Source of the DNA: Mesorhizobium sp.
GTDB taxonomy: Bacteria; Pseudomonadota; Alphaproteobacteria; Rhizobiales; Rhizobiaceae
Assembly (NCBI GenBank): GCA_019635735.1
Contig: JAHBYX010000015.1
Span: 1-64,000, forward strand
Reading direction: 5' to 3'
DNA length: 64,000 nucleotides
The position numbers were made by a program, and so were the translations under genes. The notes beneath the pieces were generated by a model. That model saw only the letters and a program-made list of their open reading frames with translations, did not search any database and was not told the DNA's origin. How positions within the stretch are numbered: position 1 is the stretch's first letter; each line of letters opens with the position of its first letter. This document shows positions 54,815-63,203 of this stretch, in pieces.

Positions 54815-55642
54815 TCAGCTCCGTCCCGCCGAGGCGACCGCGCCGAAATGCACATCGCCGGCTGCGATGCTCACCCGCTCACCTTTAGCGTCCCGGATGA
54901 CGAACCGGCAATCCTCGTCGATCGTCTCGAACACGCCGCGCACCACATTTCCGTTCACGTCGACCGCGACGTCGCTGCCGAGGCCCGCGGCCCCCGTGAG
55001 CCAGAGCCGCCTTATGTCGTCGAGCCCCCTGCCCCCGGCCCAGATCCGCTCGATGCGCGTCCAGGCGTCCGACAGGGCAAGGAAGACCGTCTCCGCGTCC
55101 ACCTTGGACCCGAGCGCCGAAAGCGAGGTCGCCGGATAAGGCAGATCGATCGGATGGGCGACGACATTGACGCCGATACCGACGGCAATCGCGAAACGGT
55201 CATCCGGCAACAAGGCGGATTCGAGCAGGATGCCGGCGAGCTTGGCGCTGTCGACGACGACATCGTTCGGCCATTTCAGCTCAAAGCGGCGAACATTTGG
55301 CCCGCTGCCGCCGTCAAGACCGATCGAGACGCCGGCGCCAGGCGCTACGGCATCCAGCGCCTCGCCCAGCGCCAGTCCGGCGACGAAGCCGAGCGTTGCT
55401 GCATGACGTAGGTCGCCGTCGATGATCTTGAGCTGGGTCGCCGCCAGATTGCCCTGAGGCGTCGCCCACACCCTGCCGCGTCGACCGCGTCCGCTTTCCT
55501 GCTTCTTCGAGACGAGCCACAGTTGACCGGGATCTCCCGCGCGCGCCCGGTCGAGCGCGACGGCGTTGGTGGAACCGACGGTGTCGAACGTTTCGAGGCG
55601 ATAGCCTGCGGATTCGGCCAGCGGTGAGAGCCGGAATCCCAT
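54815..55642 (-). CDS. birA: Biotin-[acetyl-CoA-carboxylase] ligase
   Basis: A 275-residue protein with the BirA ligase motif GRGRRGRVWATPQGNLAAT and KWPNDVVVDSAKLAGIL, plus a C-terminal SH3-like domain. The N-terminal DNA-binding domain of the E. coli repressor-ligase is absent, so it should be only a ligase. It lies between nuoN and rnj on the same strand, four bases after the nuoN stop side; this order is typical of the group. Confidence 0.93.
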   Translation of the reverse strand: MGFRLSPLAESAGYRLETFDTVGSTNAVALDRARAGDPGQLWLVSKKQESGRGRRGRVWATPQGNLAATQLKIIDGDLRHAATLGFVAGLALGEALDAVAPGAGVSIGLDGGSGPNVRRFELKWPNDVVVDSAKLAGILLESALLPDDRFAIAVGIGVNVVAHPIDLPYPATSLSALGSKVDAETVFLALSDAWTRIERIWAGGRGLDDIRRLWLTGAAGLGSDVAVDVNGNVVRGVFETIDEDCRFVIRDAKGERVSIAAGDVHFGAVASAGRS

Positions 55643-55646
55643 CCGC

Positions 55647-57083
55647 TCAGAAGAACGTCCGTGCCGCTGCCTCGGCCAGCGCCTCGACCGGCTGGCCGAT
55701 CAGCATGTAGAACGCGACGAAAATGCCAGAAAGCCCCAGCACAAGGCGCAGTTCGCCGGTCATCGGCACGAAGCCGCCCACCGGCTCGTCGAACCACATG
55801 ATCTTGATGATGCGCAGATAGTAGTAGGCGCCGACGACGGAGGCGAGAACGCCGATGATCGCAAGCGCCAGGAGGTTGGCTTCGATCGCGGCGAGAAACA
55901 CGTACCACTTCGCCCAGAAGCCGGCGAGCGGCGGGATTCCGGCCAGCGAGAACATCAGAATGGTCATGATCGTCGCCATCATCGGATTGGTCTGTGCGAG
56001 GCCCGACAGATCTTCGATCTGTTCGACATTGCCGTCCTTGCGGCGCATCGCCAGGATGAAGGCGAAGGTGCCGAGCGTCATGACCAGGTAGATCGCCATA
56101 TAGATCGCCACGCCGCGCACGCCGACCTGCGTGTTGGCCGCGAGACCGACGAGCGCGAAACCCATATGGCCGATCGACGAATAGGCCATCAGCCGCTTGA
56201 TGTTCTTCTGGCCGATCGCGGCGAAAGCGCCGAGCAGCATGGACGCGATGGAGATGAAGACGACGATCTGCTGCCAGTCGGGCGCCACCGGCTCGAACGG
56301 GCCGACAACGACGCGCACGATCAGTGCCATCGCCGCCATCTTGGGCGCCGCGGCGAAGAAGGCGGTCACCGGCGTGGGGGCGCCTTCATAGACGTCCGGC
56401 GTCCACATGTGGAACGGCACGGCGGAAATCTTGAAGGCGAGGCCGGCGAGCACGAAGACCAGTCCGAAGATGAGGCCGAGCTGACGCTCTCCGGAGGTCA
56501 AGGCCGCTGCGATCGCGTCGAAGCCGATATTGCCGGTGTAGCCGTAGACGAGCGAAATGCCGTAGAGCAGCATGCCCGAGGACAGCGCGCCGAGGACGAA
56601 ATATTTCAGGCCCGCTTCCGTCGCCCTGGCGCTGTCGCGGTTGATCGCGGCGAGCACGTAAAGCGCCAGCGACTGAAGTTCGAGGCCGAGATAGAGCGTC
56701 AGCATATTGTTGGCCGACACCATAAGCAGCATGCCGAGCGTCGAGAGCAGGATCAGCACCGGATACTCGAACTTGTCGAACTTCTCCTCCTGCGCGAAGG
56801 AAACCGACATCGCGAGCGTGACGACCGAGCCGATCAGGGTCAGCACCTTCATGAAGCGGGCGAACGGATCGGCGATATAGGCACCGCCGAACGCCTGTCC
56901 CTGGTCGCCGATCAGCACCATCCAGGCGCCCGCGCCGATCAGGATCGCGACCGCGAGCCCGGTCACCAGCGTGTTGCCGCGCTCGCCCGAATAGACGCCG
57001 ATCATCAGCAGCGCCATCGCGCCGACCGCGAGGATCAGTTCCGGGGCAACCAGCGTCAGGTTCGAGATCATGTCAGGCGTCAT
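55647..57083 (-). CDS. nuoN: NADH-quinone oxidoreductase subunit N
   Basis: A 478-residue antiporter-like membrane subunit of complex I with about 14 helices. The proton-path lysine/glutamate regions include LYLGLELQSLALYVL, FKISAVPFHMWTPDVYEGAPTPV and KRLMAYSSIGHMGFALVG. It forms the proton-pumping arm with NuoL and NuoM. It begins 16 bases after nuoM. Confidence 0.97.
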   Translation of the reverse strand: MTPDMISNLTLVAPELILAVGAMALLMIGVYSGERGNTLVTGLAVAILIGAGAWMVLIGDQGQAFGGAYIADPFARFMKVLTLIGSVVTLAMSVSFAQEEKFDKFEYPVLILLSTLGMLLMVSANNMLTLYLGLELQSLALYVLAAINRDSARATEAGLKYFVLGALSSGMLLYGISLVYGYTGNIGFDAIAAALTSGERQLGLIFGLVFVLAGLAFKISAVPFHMWTPDVYEGAPTPVTAFFAAAPKMAAMALIVRVVVGPFEPVAPDWQQIVVFISIASMLLGAFAAIGQKNIKRLMAYSSIGHMGFALVGLAANTQVGVRGVAIYMAIYLVMTLGTFAFILAMRRKDGNVEQIEDLSGLAQTNPMMATIMTILMFSLAGIPPLAGFWAKWYVFLAAIEANLLALAIIGVLASVVGAYYYLRIIKIMWFDEPVGGFVPMTGELRLVLGLSGIFVAFYMLIGQPVEALAEAAARTFF

Positions 57084-57099
57084 GTTCGTCGGGCCTTCG

Positions 57100-58623
57100 T
57101 CAGTGTGCCGCAGGAGCGGCGGCCGGCTGGGCGGCGAGTGCCGCCTCGCGCGAGATCGTCAGGTTGTTGACCAGCGCCTCGACAGAGGCAGAGGTCGGAT
57201 TGAGCAGCGCCGACGGATAGACGCCGTAGAAGATGACCAGGATCACCAGCGGATAGAGGATCGCCTTCTCGCGCGTCGAGAGGTCGAGCAGGCCCTTCAG
57301 GCTTTCCTTCGTCAGCGCGCCGTAGACGACGCGGCGGTAGAGCCACAGCGCATAGGCGGCCGAGAGGATGACGCCGGTCGCGGCGAACAGCGCGACCCAG
57401 GTATTGGCCTTGAAGGCGCCGAGGAGCGTCAGGAACTCGCCGACGAATCCGCTCGTTCCCGGCAGGCCGACATTGGCCATGGTGAAGATCAGGAACGCCA
57501 CCGCGTATTTCGGCATGTTGTTGACGAGCCCGCCATAGGCGGCGATCTCGCGGGTGTGCATCCGGTCGTAGATCACGCCGACGCAGAGGAATAGCGCGGA
57601 CGACACCAGGCCGTGCGACAGCATCTGGAAGATCGCGCCTTCGATGCCTTCGACGTTCATCGCGAAGATGCCCATGGTTACGTAACCCATATGGGCGACG
57701 GACGAATAGGCGATCAGCTTCTTCATGTCCTCCTGCATCAGCGCGACCAGCGAGGTGTAGACGATCGCAACGATCGACAGCGCGAACACGAAGGGCGCGA
57801 AGTCGATCGAGGCCAGCGGGAACATCGGCAGCGAGAAGCGCAGGAAGCCATATCCGCCCATCTTGAGCAGGATGCCCGCCAGTATCACCGAGCCTGCGGT
57901 CGGCGCCTCGACGTGCGCGTCGGGCAGCCAGGTGTGCACCGGCCACATCGGCATCTTCACCGCGAAGGAGGCGAAGAAGGCGAGCCACAGCCACGTCTGC
58001 ATGTTGGCCGGGAAGTCGTGCGTCAGCAGCTGCGTGATATCGGTGGTCTGCGCCTGCCAGTACATCGCCATGATGGCGAGCAGCATCAGCACCGAGCCAA
58101 GCAGCGTGTAGAGGAAGAACTTGAACGAGGCATAGACGCGCCGCTTGCCGCCCCAGACGCCGATGATGATGAACATCGGGATCAGGCCGGCCTCGAAGAA
58201 GACGTAGAAGATGACAAGGTCCAGCGCGCAGAACACTCCGATCATCAGCGTTTCGAGCACGAGAAACGCGATCATGTAGGCCTTGACGCGCTTCTGGATC
58301 GATTCCCACGAAGCGAGGATGCACAGCGGCATCAGGAACGTCGTCAGGATCACGAACAGCATCGAGATGCCGTCGACGCCCATGTGATAGGCGATGCCGG
58401 AGTTCAGCCACTCGACCTTCTCGACCATCTGGAAGCCGGGCGTCGCATTGTCGAAGCCGAGCCAGATGCCGAGCGACAGAAGGAAGGTGAACACCGTCGT
58501 AAAGAGCGTGACGGAACGGATGTTGCGACGCCCCGCCTCGTTGTCGTCGCCGATCCAGAAAATCAGGAACGCGCCGACGAGCGGCAGGAAGGTGACCGTG
58601 GAGAGGATGGGCCAGTCGGTCAT
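57100..58623 (-). CDS. nuoM: NADH-quinone oxidoreductase subunit M
   Basis: A 507-residue antiporter-like subunit with about 14 helices. It shows YVFFEAGLIPMFIIIGVWGG, the conserved FAVKMPMWPVHTWLPDAHVE and KKLIAYSSVAHMGYVTMG. It is three bases from nuoL, so tightly coupled. Confidence 0.97.
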   Translation of the reverse strand: MTDWPILSTVTFLPLVGAFLIFWIGDDNEAGRRNIRSVTLFTTVFTFLLSLGIWLGFDNATPGFQMVEKVEWLNSGIAYHMGVDGISMLFVILTTFLMPLCILASWESIQKRVKAYMIAFLVLETLMIGVFCALDLVIFYVFFEAGLIPMFIIIGVWGGKRRVYASFKFFLYTLLGSVLMLLAIMAMYWQAQTTDITQLLTHDFPANMQTWLWLAFFASFAVKMPMWPVHTWLPDAHVEAPTAGSVILAGILLKMGGYGFLRFSLPMFPLASIDFAPFVFALSIVAIVYTSLVALMQEDMKKLIAYSSVAHMGYVTMGIFAMNVEGIEGAIFQMLSHGLVSSALFLCVGVIYDRMHTREIAAYGGLVNNMPKYAVAFLIFTMANVGLPGTSGFVGEFLTLLGAFKANTWVALFAATGVILSAAYALWLYRRVVYGALTKESLKGLLDLSTREKAILYPLVILVIFYGVYPSALLNPTSASVEALVNNLTISREAALAAQPAAAPAAH

Positions 58624-58626
58624 GAT

Positions 58627-60645
58627 CTAGAAACTGCTCCCGAGCATCATCCAGGTGACGAGCGCCGCGACGCCGATCAGCATGGCGAATGCATAGTGGT
58701 AGAGATAGCCGGACTGCAGCTTGACGACGCGGCCGGTCACGTCCTGGACCCGCGCCGAGATGCCGTCCGGACCGAAGCCGTCGATGACGTAGCCGTCGCC
58801 CTTCTTCCACAGGAAGGTGCCGAGCCGCATCGCCGGACGGACGAACAGGAAATCGTAGAGCTCGTCGAAATACCACTTGTTGAGCAGGAACGCGTAGAGG
58901 CCGCGGTGCTGCTCGGCGAGCGCCTTCGGCGTCTCCGGCGAGCGTATGTAGAAATGCCAGGCGGTGGCGAGGCCGAGCAGCATCGCCACGAACGGCGCGA
59001 GCTTCACCCAGAGCGGCACGCCGTGGAAGTCGTGCAGGATGTGGTTGTCGGGCAGCGTGAACAGGGCTGCCTTCCAGAAATGCTCGTATTCCTCGCCGAT
59101 GAAGAACTCGTGGAAGAGCACGCCGGCGAAGAGCGCGCCGGCCGCGAGGATGAACAGCGGCGCCAGCATGACCATCGGCGATTCATGCACGTGGTGCATG
59201 ACGTCGGCCGAGGCGCGCGGCTTGCCATGGAAGGTCATGAAGATCAGCCGCCACGAGTAGAACGAGGTGAACATCGCCGCCACGACGAGCAGCGTGAACG
59301 CGATCGGCGCGATGACGTTGTGGCCGACGAACGCGCCCTCGATGATGGCGTCCTTGGAGAAGAAACCGGCAGTGCCGATGATCGTGCCGGGGATGCCGAC
59401 GCCGGTCAGCGCGATCGTGCCGATGACCATCATCCAATAGGTGGTCGGGATCAGCTTCCTCAGGCCGCCCATCTTGCGCATGTCCTGCTCGTCGGAGACG
59501 GCGTGGATCACCGAACCGGAGCCGAGGAACAGCAGCGCCTTGAAGAAGGCATGCGTGAACAGGTGGAAGATCGCAGCCGAGTAGAAGCCGAGGCCGAGCG
59601 CCACGAACATGTAGCCGAGCTGCGAGCAGGTCGAATAAGCGATGACTCGCTTGATATCGTTCTGCACGAGGCCGACCGTTGCCGCAAAGATCGCCGTGAC
59701 GGCGCCCACCAGCGTCACCACAGTAAGTGCGGTATGCGACAGTTCGAACAGCGGCGACATGCGCGCGACGAGGAACACGCCGGCCGTGACCATCGTCGCG
59801 GCATGGATCAGCGCGGAGACCGGCGTCGGTCCCTCCATTGCGTCCGGCAGCCATGTATGCAGCGGCACTTGCGCCGACTTGCCCATCGCGCCGAGGAAGA
59901 GCAGCAGGCAGACGACGGTCAGTGCCGCCGCCTTGTCGAGGTGGTAGCCGAGGAAGGTCAGAACCGTCTCGCCGTGCGCCGTGGCCACTTCGGCGCCGGC
60001 GGCGGCCTCGCCGTGTCCGGCGGCGGGAATGAATGAGGCCGTGTTGTTGAAGATCGTGTCGAAGTTGACCGATCCGAACAGGATGAAGACGCCGAAGATG
60101 CCGAGGATGAAGCCGAAATCGCCGACGCGGTTGACCACGAACGCCTTGATCGCGGCCGCATTCGCCGACGGCTTCTTGTACCAGAAACCGATCAGAAGGT
60201 ACGACGCGAGGCCGACGCCCTCCCAGCCGAAGAACATCTGCACCAGGTTGTCCGACGTCACCAGCATCAGCATCGCGAAGGTGAACAGCGACAGGTAGGC
60301 GAAGAAGCGCGGCCGGTGCGGGTCGTGGTGCATGTAGCCGATCGAGTAGATGTGCACGAGCGACGACACGGTGTTGACGACGACCAGCATCACCACGGTC
60401 AGCGTGTCGATGCGGAACGCCCAGTCGACGTCGATCCCTCCGGACTGGATGAAGGTCATCACCGGCACGGTGAAGGCCTCGCCATCGCCCATCGCCACCG
60501 AGAAGAACGCGACCCACGACAGCACCGCCGAAATCACCAGCAGGCCCGACGTGACGTATTCCGACGCGGCGGATCCGATCGCGCGACCGCCGAGGCCGGC
60601 AATCAGGAAGCCGATCAGCGGAAGGAAGACGATGGCTTGGTACAT
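58627..60645 (-). CDS. nuoL: NADH-quinone oxidoreductase subunit L
   Basis: A 672-residue subunit. The core antiporter helices include FFGWEGVGLASYLLIGFWY, KSAQVPLHTWLPDAMEGPTP and KRVIAYSTCSQLGYMFVALG. The C-terminal extension carries the lateral helix that braces the membrane arm. The Met start at 60645 (MYQAIVFLPLIGFLIAGLGG) is normal. It begins seven bases after nuoK. Confidence 0.97.
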   Translation of the reverse strand: MYQAIVFLPLIGFLIAGLGGRAIGSAASEYVTSGLLVISAVLSWVAFFSVAMGDGEAFTVPVMTFIQSGGIDVDWAFRIDTLTVVMLVVVNTVSSLVHIYSIGYMHHDPHRPRFFAYLSLFTFAMLMLVTSDNLVQMFFGWEGVGLASYLLIGFWYKKPSANAAAIKAFVVNRVGDFGFILGIFGVFILFGSVNFDTIFNNTASFIPAAGHGEAAAGAEVATAHGETVLTFLGYHLDKAAALTVVCLLLFLGAMGKSAQVPLHTWLPDAMEGPTPVSALIHAATMVTAGVFLVARMSPLFELSHTALTVVTLVGAVTAIFAATVGLVQNDIKRVIAYSTCSQLGYMFVALGLGFYSAAIFHLFTHAFFKALLFLGSGSVIHAVSDEQDMRKMGGLRKLIPTTYWMMVIGTIALTGVGIPGTIIGTAGFFSKDAIIEGAFVGHNVIAPIAFTLLVVAAMFTSFYSWRLIFMTFHGKPRASADVMHHVHESPMVMLAPLFILAAGALFAGVLFHEFFIGEEYEHFWKAALFTLPDNHILHDFHGVPLWVKLAPFVAMLLGLATAWHFYIRSPETPKALAEQHRGLYAFLLNKWYFDELYDFLFVRPAMRLGTFLWKKGDGYVIDGFGPDGISARVQDVTGRVVKLQSGYLYHYAFAMLIGVAALVTWMMLGSSF

Positions 60646-60652
60646 GGGTCGA

Positions 60653-60961
60653 TCAACCCTTCATCATGTTGACGTCTTCGACCGCGATCGAGCCGCGGTT
60701 GCGGAAGAAGACGACGAGAATGGCAAGTCCGATCGCAGCCTCGGCGGCCGCGACGGTGAGCACGAACAGCGCGAAGACCTGGCCGACGAGATCGCCGAGC
60801 GCCGCCGAGAAGGCGACGAAATTGATGTTGACGGCGAGCAGGATGAGCTCGACCGACATCAGGATGACGATGACGTTCTTCCTGTTAAGGAAGATGCCGA
60901 ACACGCCGAGCGTGAACAGGATCGCCGAGACGGTCAGATAGTGCGCGATGCCGATTTCCAT
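60653..60961 (-). CDS. nuoK: NADH-quinone oxidoreductase subunit K
   Basis: A 102-residue protein with three membrane helices. Conserved glutamates lie in VILMSVELILLAVNINFV and LTVAAAEAAIGLAILV. It shares one base with the nuoJ stop. Confidence 0.97.
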   Translation of the reverse strand: MEIGIAHYLTVSAILFTLGVFGIFLNRKNVIVILMSVELILLAVNINFVAFSAALGDLVGQVFALFVLTVAAAEAAIGLAILVVFFRNRGSIAVEDVNMMKG

Positions 60962-61581
60962 CAGATGCCCTTCCCCGTCTCGACCTTCTTGATCTCCATC
61001 GCGGTCGCCGGAGTGCGCGCGACCTGCGCGGCGATCGACTGTCGCCTGACGCCGACCTTGTGGCGCAGCGTCAGAACGATCGCACCGATCATCGCCACGA
61101 GCAGGACCACACCCGCGATCTGGAAGTGGAAGAAGTAGTCCGTGTAGAGAATGTCGCCGAGCGCGGCCGTGTTGTGGCGCGTCGCGATATCAGGCGTCGG
61201 TTGCTCGACGGTCGATGCGAGCTGCGGTGCGAAGACATATCCGCCCGTCACCACGATCAGCTCGGCCGCCAGAATCAGTCCGACCAGAGCGCCGATCGGC
61301 GCGTATTGCAGCGCGCCCTGCTTCAATTCGGCGAAATCCACGTCGAGCATCATCACCACGAACAGGAACAGCACCGCGACCGCGCCGACATAGACGACCA
61401 GCAGGATCATCGCGAGGAACTCGGCGCCCGTCAGCAGGAACAGCGCTGCCGCGTTGAAGAAGGTCAGGATCAGATAGAGGACGGAGTGCACCGGATTGCG
61501 CGCGGAAATGACCATGAACCCCGCCGCGACCGCGACGAAGGCGAAGAGGTAGAAAAATACCGCTTCCAGTCCTGACAGCAT
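60961..61581 (-). CDS. nuoJ: NADH-quinone oxidoreductase subunit J
   Basis: A 206-residue protein with five membrane helices; helix 3 has the conserved LLVVYVGAVAVLFLFVVMML. The C-terminal soluble tail (RRQSIAAQVARTPATAMEIKKV) looks rhizobial. ATG 61581 is preferred over 61599 because GGGGA lies seven bases before it. An unusually long gap of 122 bases separates it from nuoI. Confidence 0.95.
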   Translation of the reverse strand: MLSGLEAVFFYLFAFVAVAAGFMVISARNPVHSVLYLILTFFNAAALFLLTGAEFLAMILLVVYVGAVAVLFLFVVMMLDVDFAELKQGALQYAPIGALVGLILAAELIVVTGGYVFAPQLASTVEQPTPDIATRHNTAALGDILYTDYFFHFQIAGVVLLVAMIGAIVLTLRHKVGVRRQSIAAQVARTPATAMEIKKVETGKGI

Positions 61582-61703
61582 GGGTTGTCCCCGGTTCATC
61601 CTTCGGCGCGTTGCGCGCCGCTCACTTCAGTCTGCGACTCCCGGACACCCCCGTCCGAAGTCGCGCGTTCCTTAGACGAGGCATCCCGCCCCGTCCATCA
61701 CCC

Positions 61704-62195
61704 TCAGCGGTAGGGCGAGTCGATCTCGATGTTGCGCGCAATCTCGCGCTCCCACCGGTCGCCGTTGGCGAGCAGCTTGTCCTTGTCGTAGTAGAGTTCC
61801 TCGCGCGTCTCGGTCGCGAACTCGAAGTTCGGCCCCTCGACGATCGCGTCCACCGGGCAGGCCTCCTGGCAGAAGCCGCAATAGATGCATTTCACCATGT
61901 CGATGTCGTAGCGCACGGTGCGGCGCGTGCCGTCGTTGCGGCGCGGGCCGGCCTCGATGGTGATCGCCTGCGCCGGGCAGATCGCCTCGCACAGCTTGCA
62001 GGCGATGCAGCGCTCCTCGCCGTTCGGATAGCGGCGCAGCGCGTGCTCGCCGCGGAAGCGCGGGCTCAAGGGGCCCTTCTCGAACGGATAGTTCAGCGTC
62101 ACCTTGCGCTTGAACATGTAGCGCAAGGTCATCCAGAAGCCGGTCACCAGCTCCTGCAGGAGGAAGCTGCGTGCGACGCGATCCAGCGTGGCCAT
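61704..62195 (-). CDS. nuoI: NADH-quinone oxidoreductase subunit I
   Basis: A 163-residue ferredoxin-like subunit with two [4Fe-4S] motifs: CIACKLCEAICP and CIYCGFCQEACP. It passes electrons toward NuoB. The N-terminal 45 residues (LDRVARSFLLQELVTGFWMT) look like the Rhodospirillales type, whereas the second half (GPRRNDGTRRTVRYDIDM and NIEIDSPYR) looks rhizobial. This apparent mosaic is described in the findings. Confidence 0.96.
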   Translation of the reverse strand: MATLDRVARSFLLQELVTGFWMTLRYMFKRKVTLNYPFEKGPLSPRFRGEHALRRYPNGEERCIACKLCEAICPAQAITIEAGPRRNDGTRRTVRYDIDMVKCIYCGFCQEACPVDAIVEGPNFEFATETREELYYDKDKLLANGDRWEREIARNIEIDSPYR

Positions 62196-62207
62196 CGGCT
62201 CAGCCCC

Positions 62208-63203
62208 TCATTTCGGCAACAGATCGAAGGCGACCAGCACGCCCGAGGTCACCACGACCCAGGCCAGCGAGAAGGGCAGGAACACCTTCCAGCCCAGCCG
62301 CATCAGCTGGTCGTAGCGGTACCGCGGCAGGGTCGCCCGCGCCCAGATGAAGATGAACAGCACGAAGCAGATCTTGAGGATGAACCAGATCGGCCCCGGG
62401 ATCAGCGTGAACGGGAAGAAGCCGAACGGCGGCAGCCAGCCGCCCAGGAACAGCACCGAGCAGATCCCCGACATCAGGATCATGTTGGCGTATTCACCCA
62501 GGAAGAACAGGGCGAAGGCCATCGAGCTGTATTCGACGTTGTAGCCGGTGACCAGCGTCGCCTCGTCCTCGGGCAGGTCGAAGGGGTGGCGGTTGGTCTC
62601 GGCCAGCATCGAGATGATGAAGAGGATGAACATCGGGAACTGCGGGATCACGTACCACAGGCCCGTCTGCGCCCGGACGATCTCCGACAGGTTCAGCGAG
62701 CCCGACATGATCAGCACGTTGATGATGATCAGGCCGATGGCGATCTCGTAGCTGACCATCTGCGCCGACGAGCGCAGGGCACCCAGGAAGGCGTAGCGCG
62801 AGTTCGACGCCCAGCCGGCCATGATGATGCCGTAGACGCCCAGCGAGCTGACCGCGAACAGGTAGAGGACGCCGACATTGATGTCGGCGAGGACCAGCCC
62901 ATCGGCGAACGGGATCACCGCCCAGCCGATCATCGCCAGGATGAAGGTGACCATGGGTGCGACAATGAACACGACCTTGTTCGCACCGGTCGGGATCACC
63001 GTTTCCTTGAGGAAGAGCTTGGCGCCGTCGGCGAGCGGCTGCAGCAGGCCGAACGGACCGACCGTCATCGGCCCCTGGCGCAGCTGCATGGCGCCGATGA
63101 CCTTGCGCTCGGCATAGGTCAGGTAGGCCACGGCGACGAGCAGCGGCACCACGATCACCAGGACCAGGACGACGATCTTGATGAGGTAGAGGATCTCAGC
63201 CAT
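62208..63203 (-). CDS. nuoH: NADH-quinone oxidoreductase subunit H
   Basis: A 331-residue subunit with eight membrane helices forming the quinone-site entrance. It has AYLTYAERKVIGAMQLRQGP, AGWASNSRYAFLGALRSSAQ and AETNRHPFDLPEDEATLVTG. The short N-terminus and these motifs resemble Rhodospirillales NuoH rather than the roughly 347-residue rhizobial form. It overlaps nuoG by eight bases. Confidence 0.96.
   Translation of the reverse strand: MAEILYLIKIVVLVLVIVVPLLVAVAYLTYAERKVIGAMQLRQGPMTVGPFGLLQPLADGAKLFLKETVIPTGANKVVFIVAPMVTFILAMIGWAVIPFADGLVLADINVGVLYLFAVSSLGVYGIIMAGWASNSRYAFLGALRSSAQMVSYEIAIGLIIINVLIMSGSLNLSEIVRAQTGLWYVIPQFPMFILFIISMLAETNRHPFDLPEDEATLVTGYNVEYSSMAFALFFLGEYANMILMSGICSVLFLGGWLPPFGFFPFTLIPGPIWFILKICFVLFIFIWARATLPRYRYDQLMRLGWKVFLPFSLAWVVVTSGVLVAFDLLPK

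Noticed and set aside
57613..60036. An 807-codon plus-strand open frame opposite nuoM and nuoL
   Set aside because: Its extreme His/Arg/Glu/Asp composition mirrors membrane-helix codons on the real strand; nuoM and nuoL are unambiguous.
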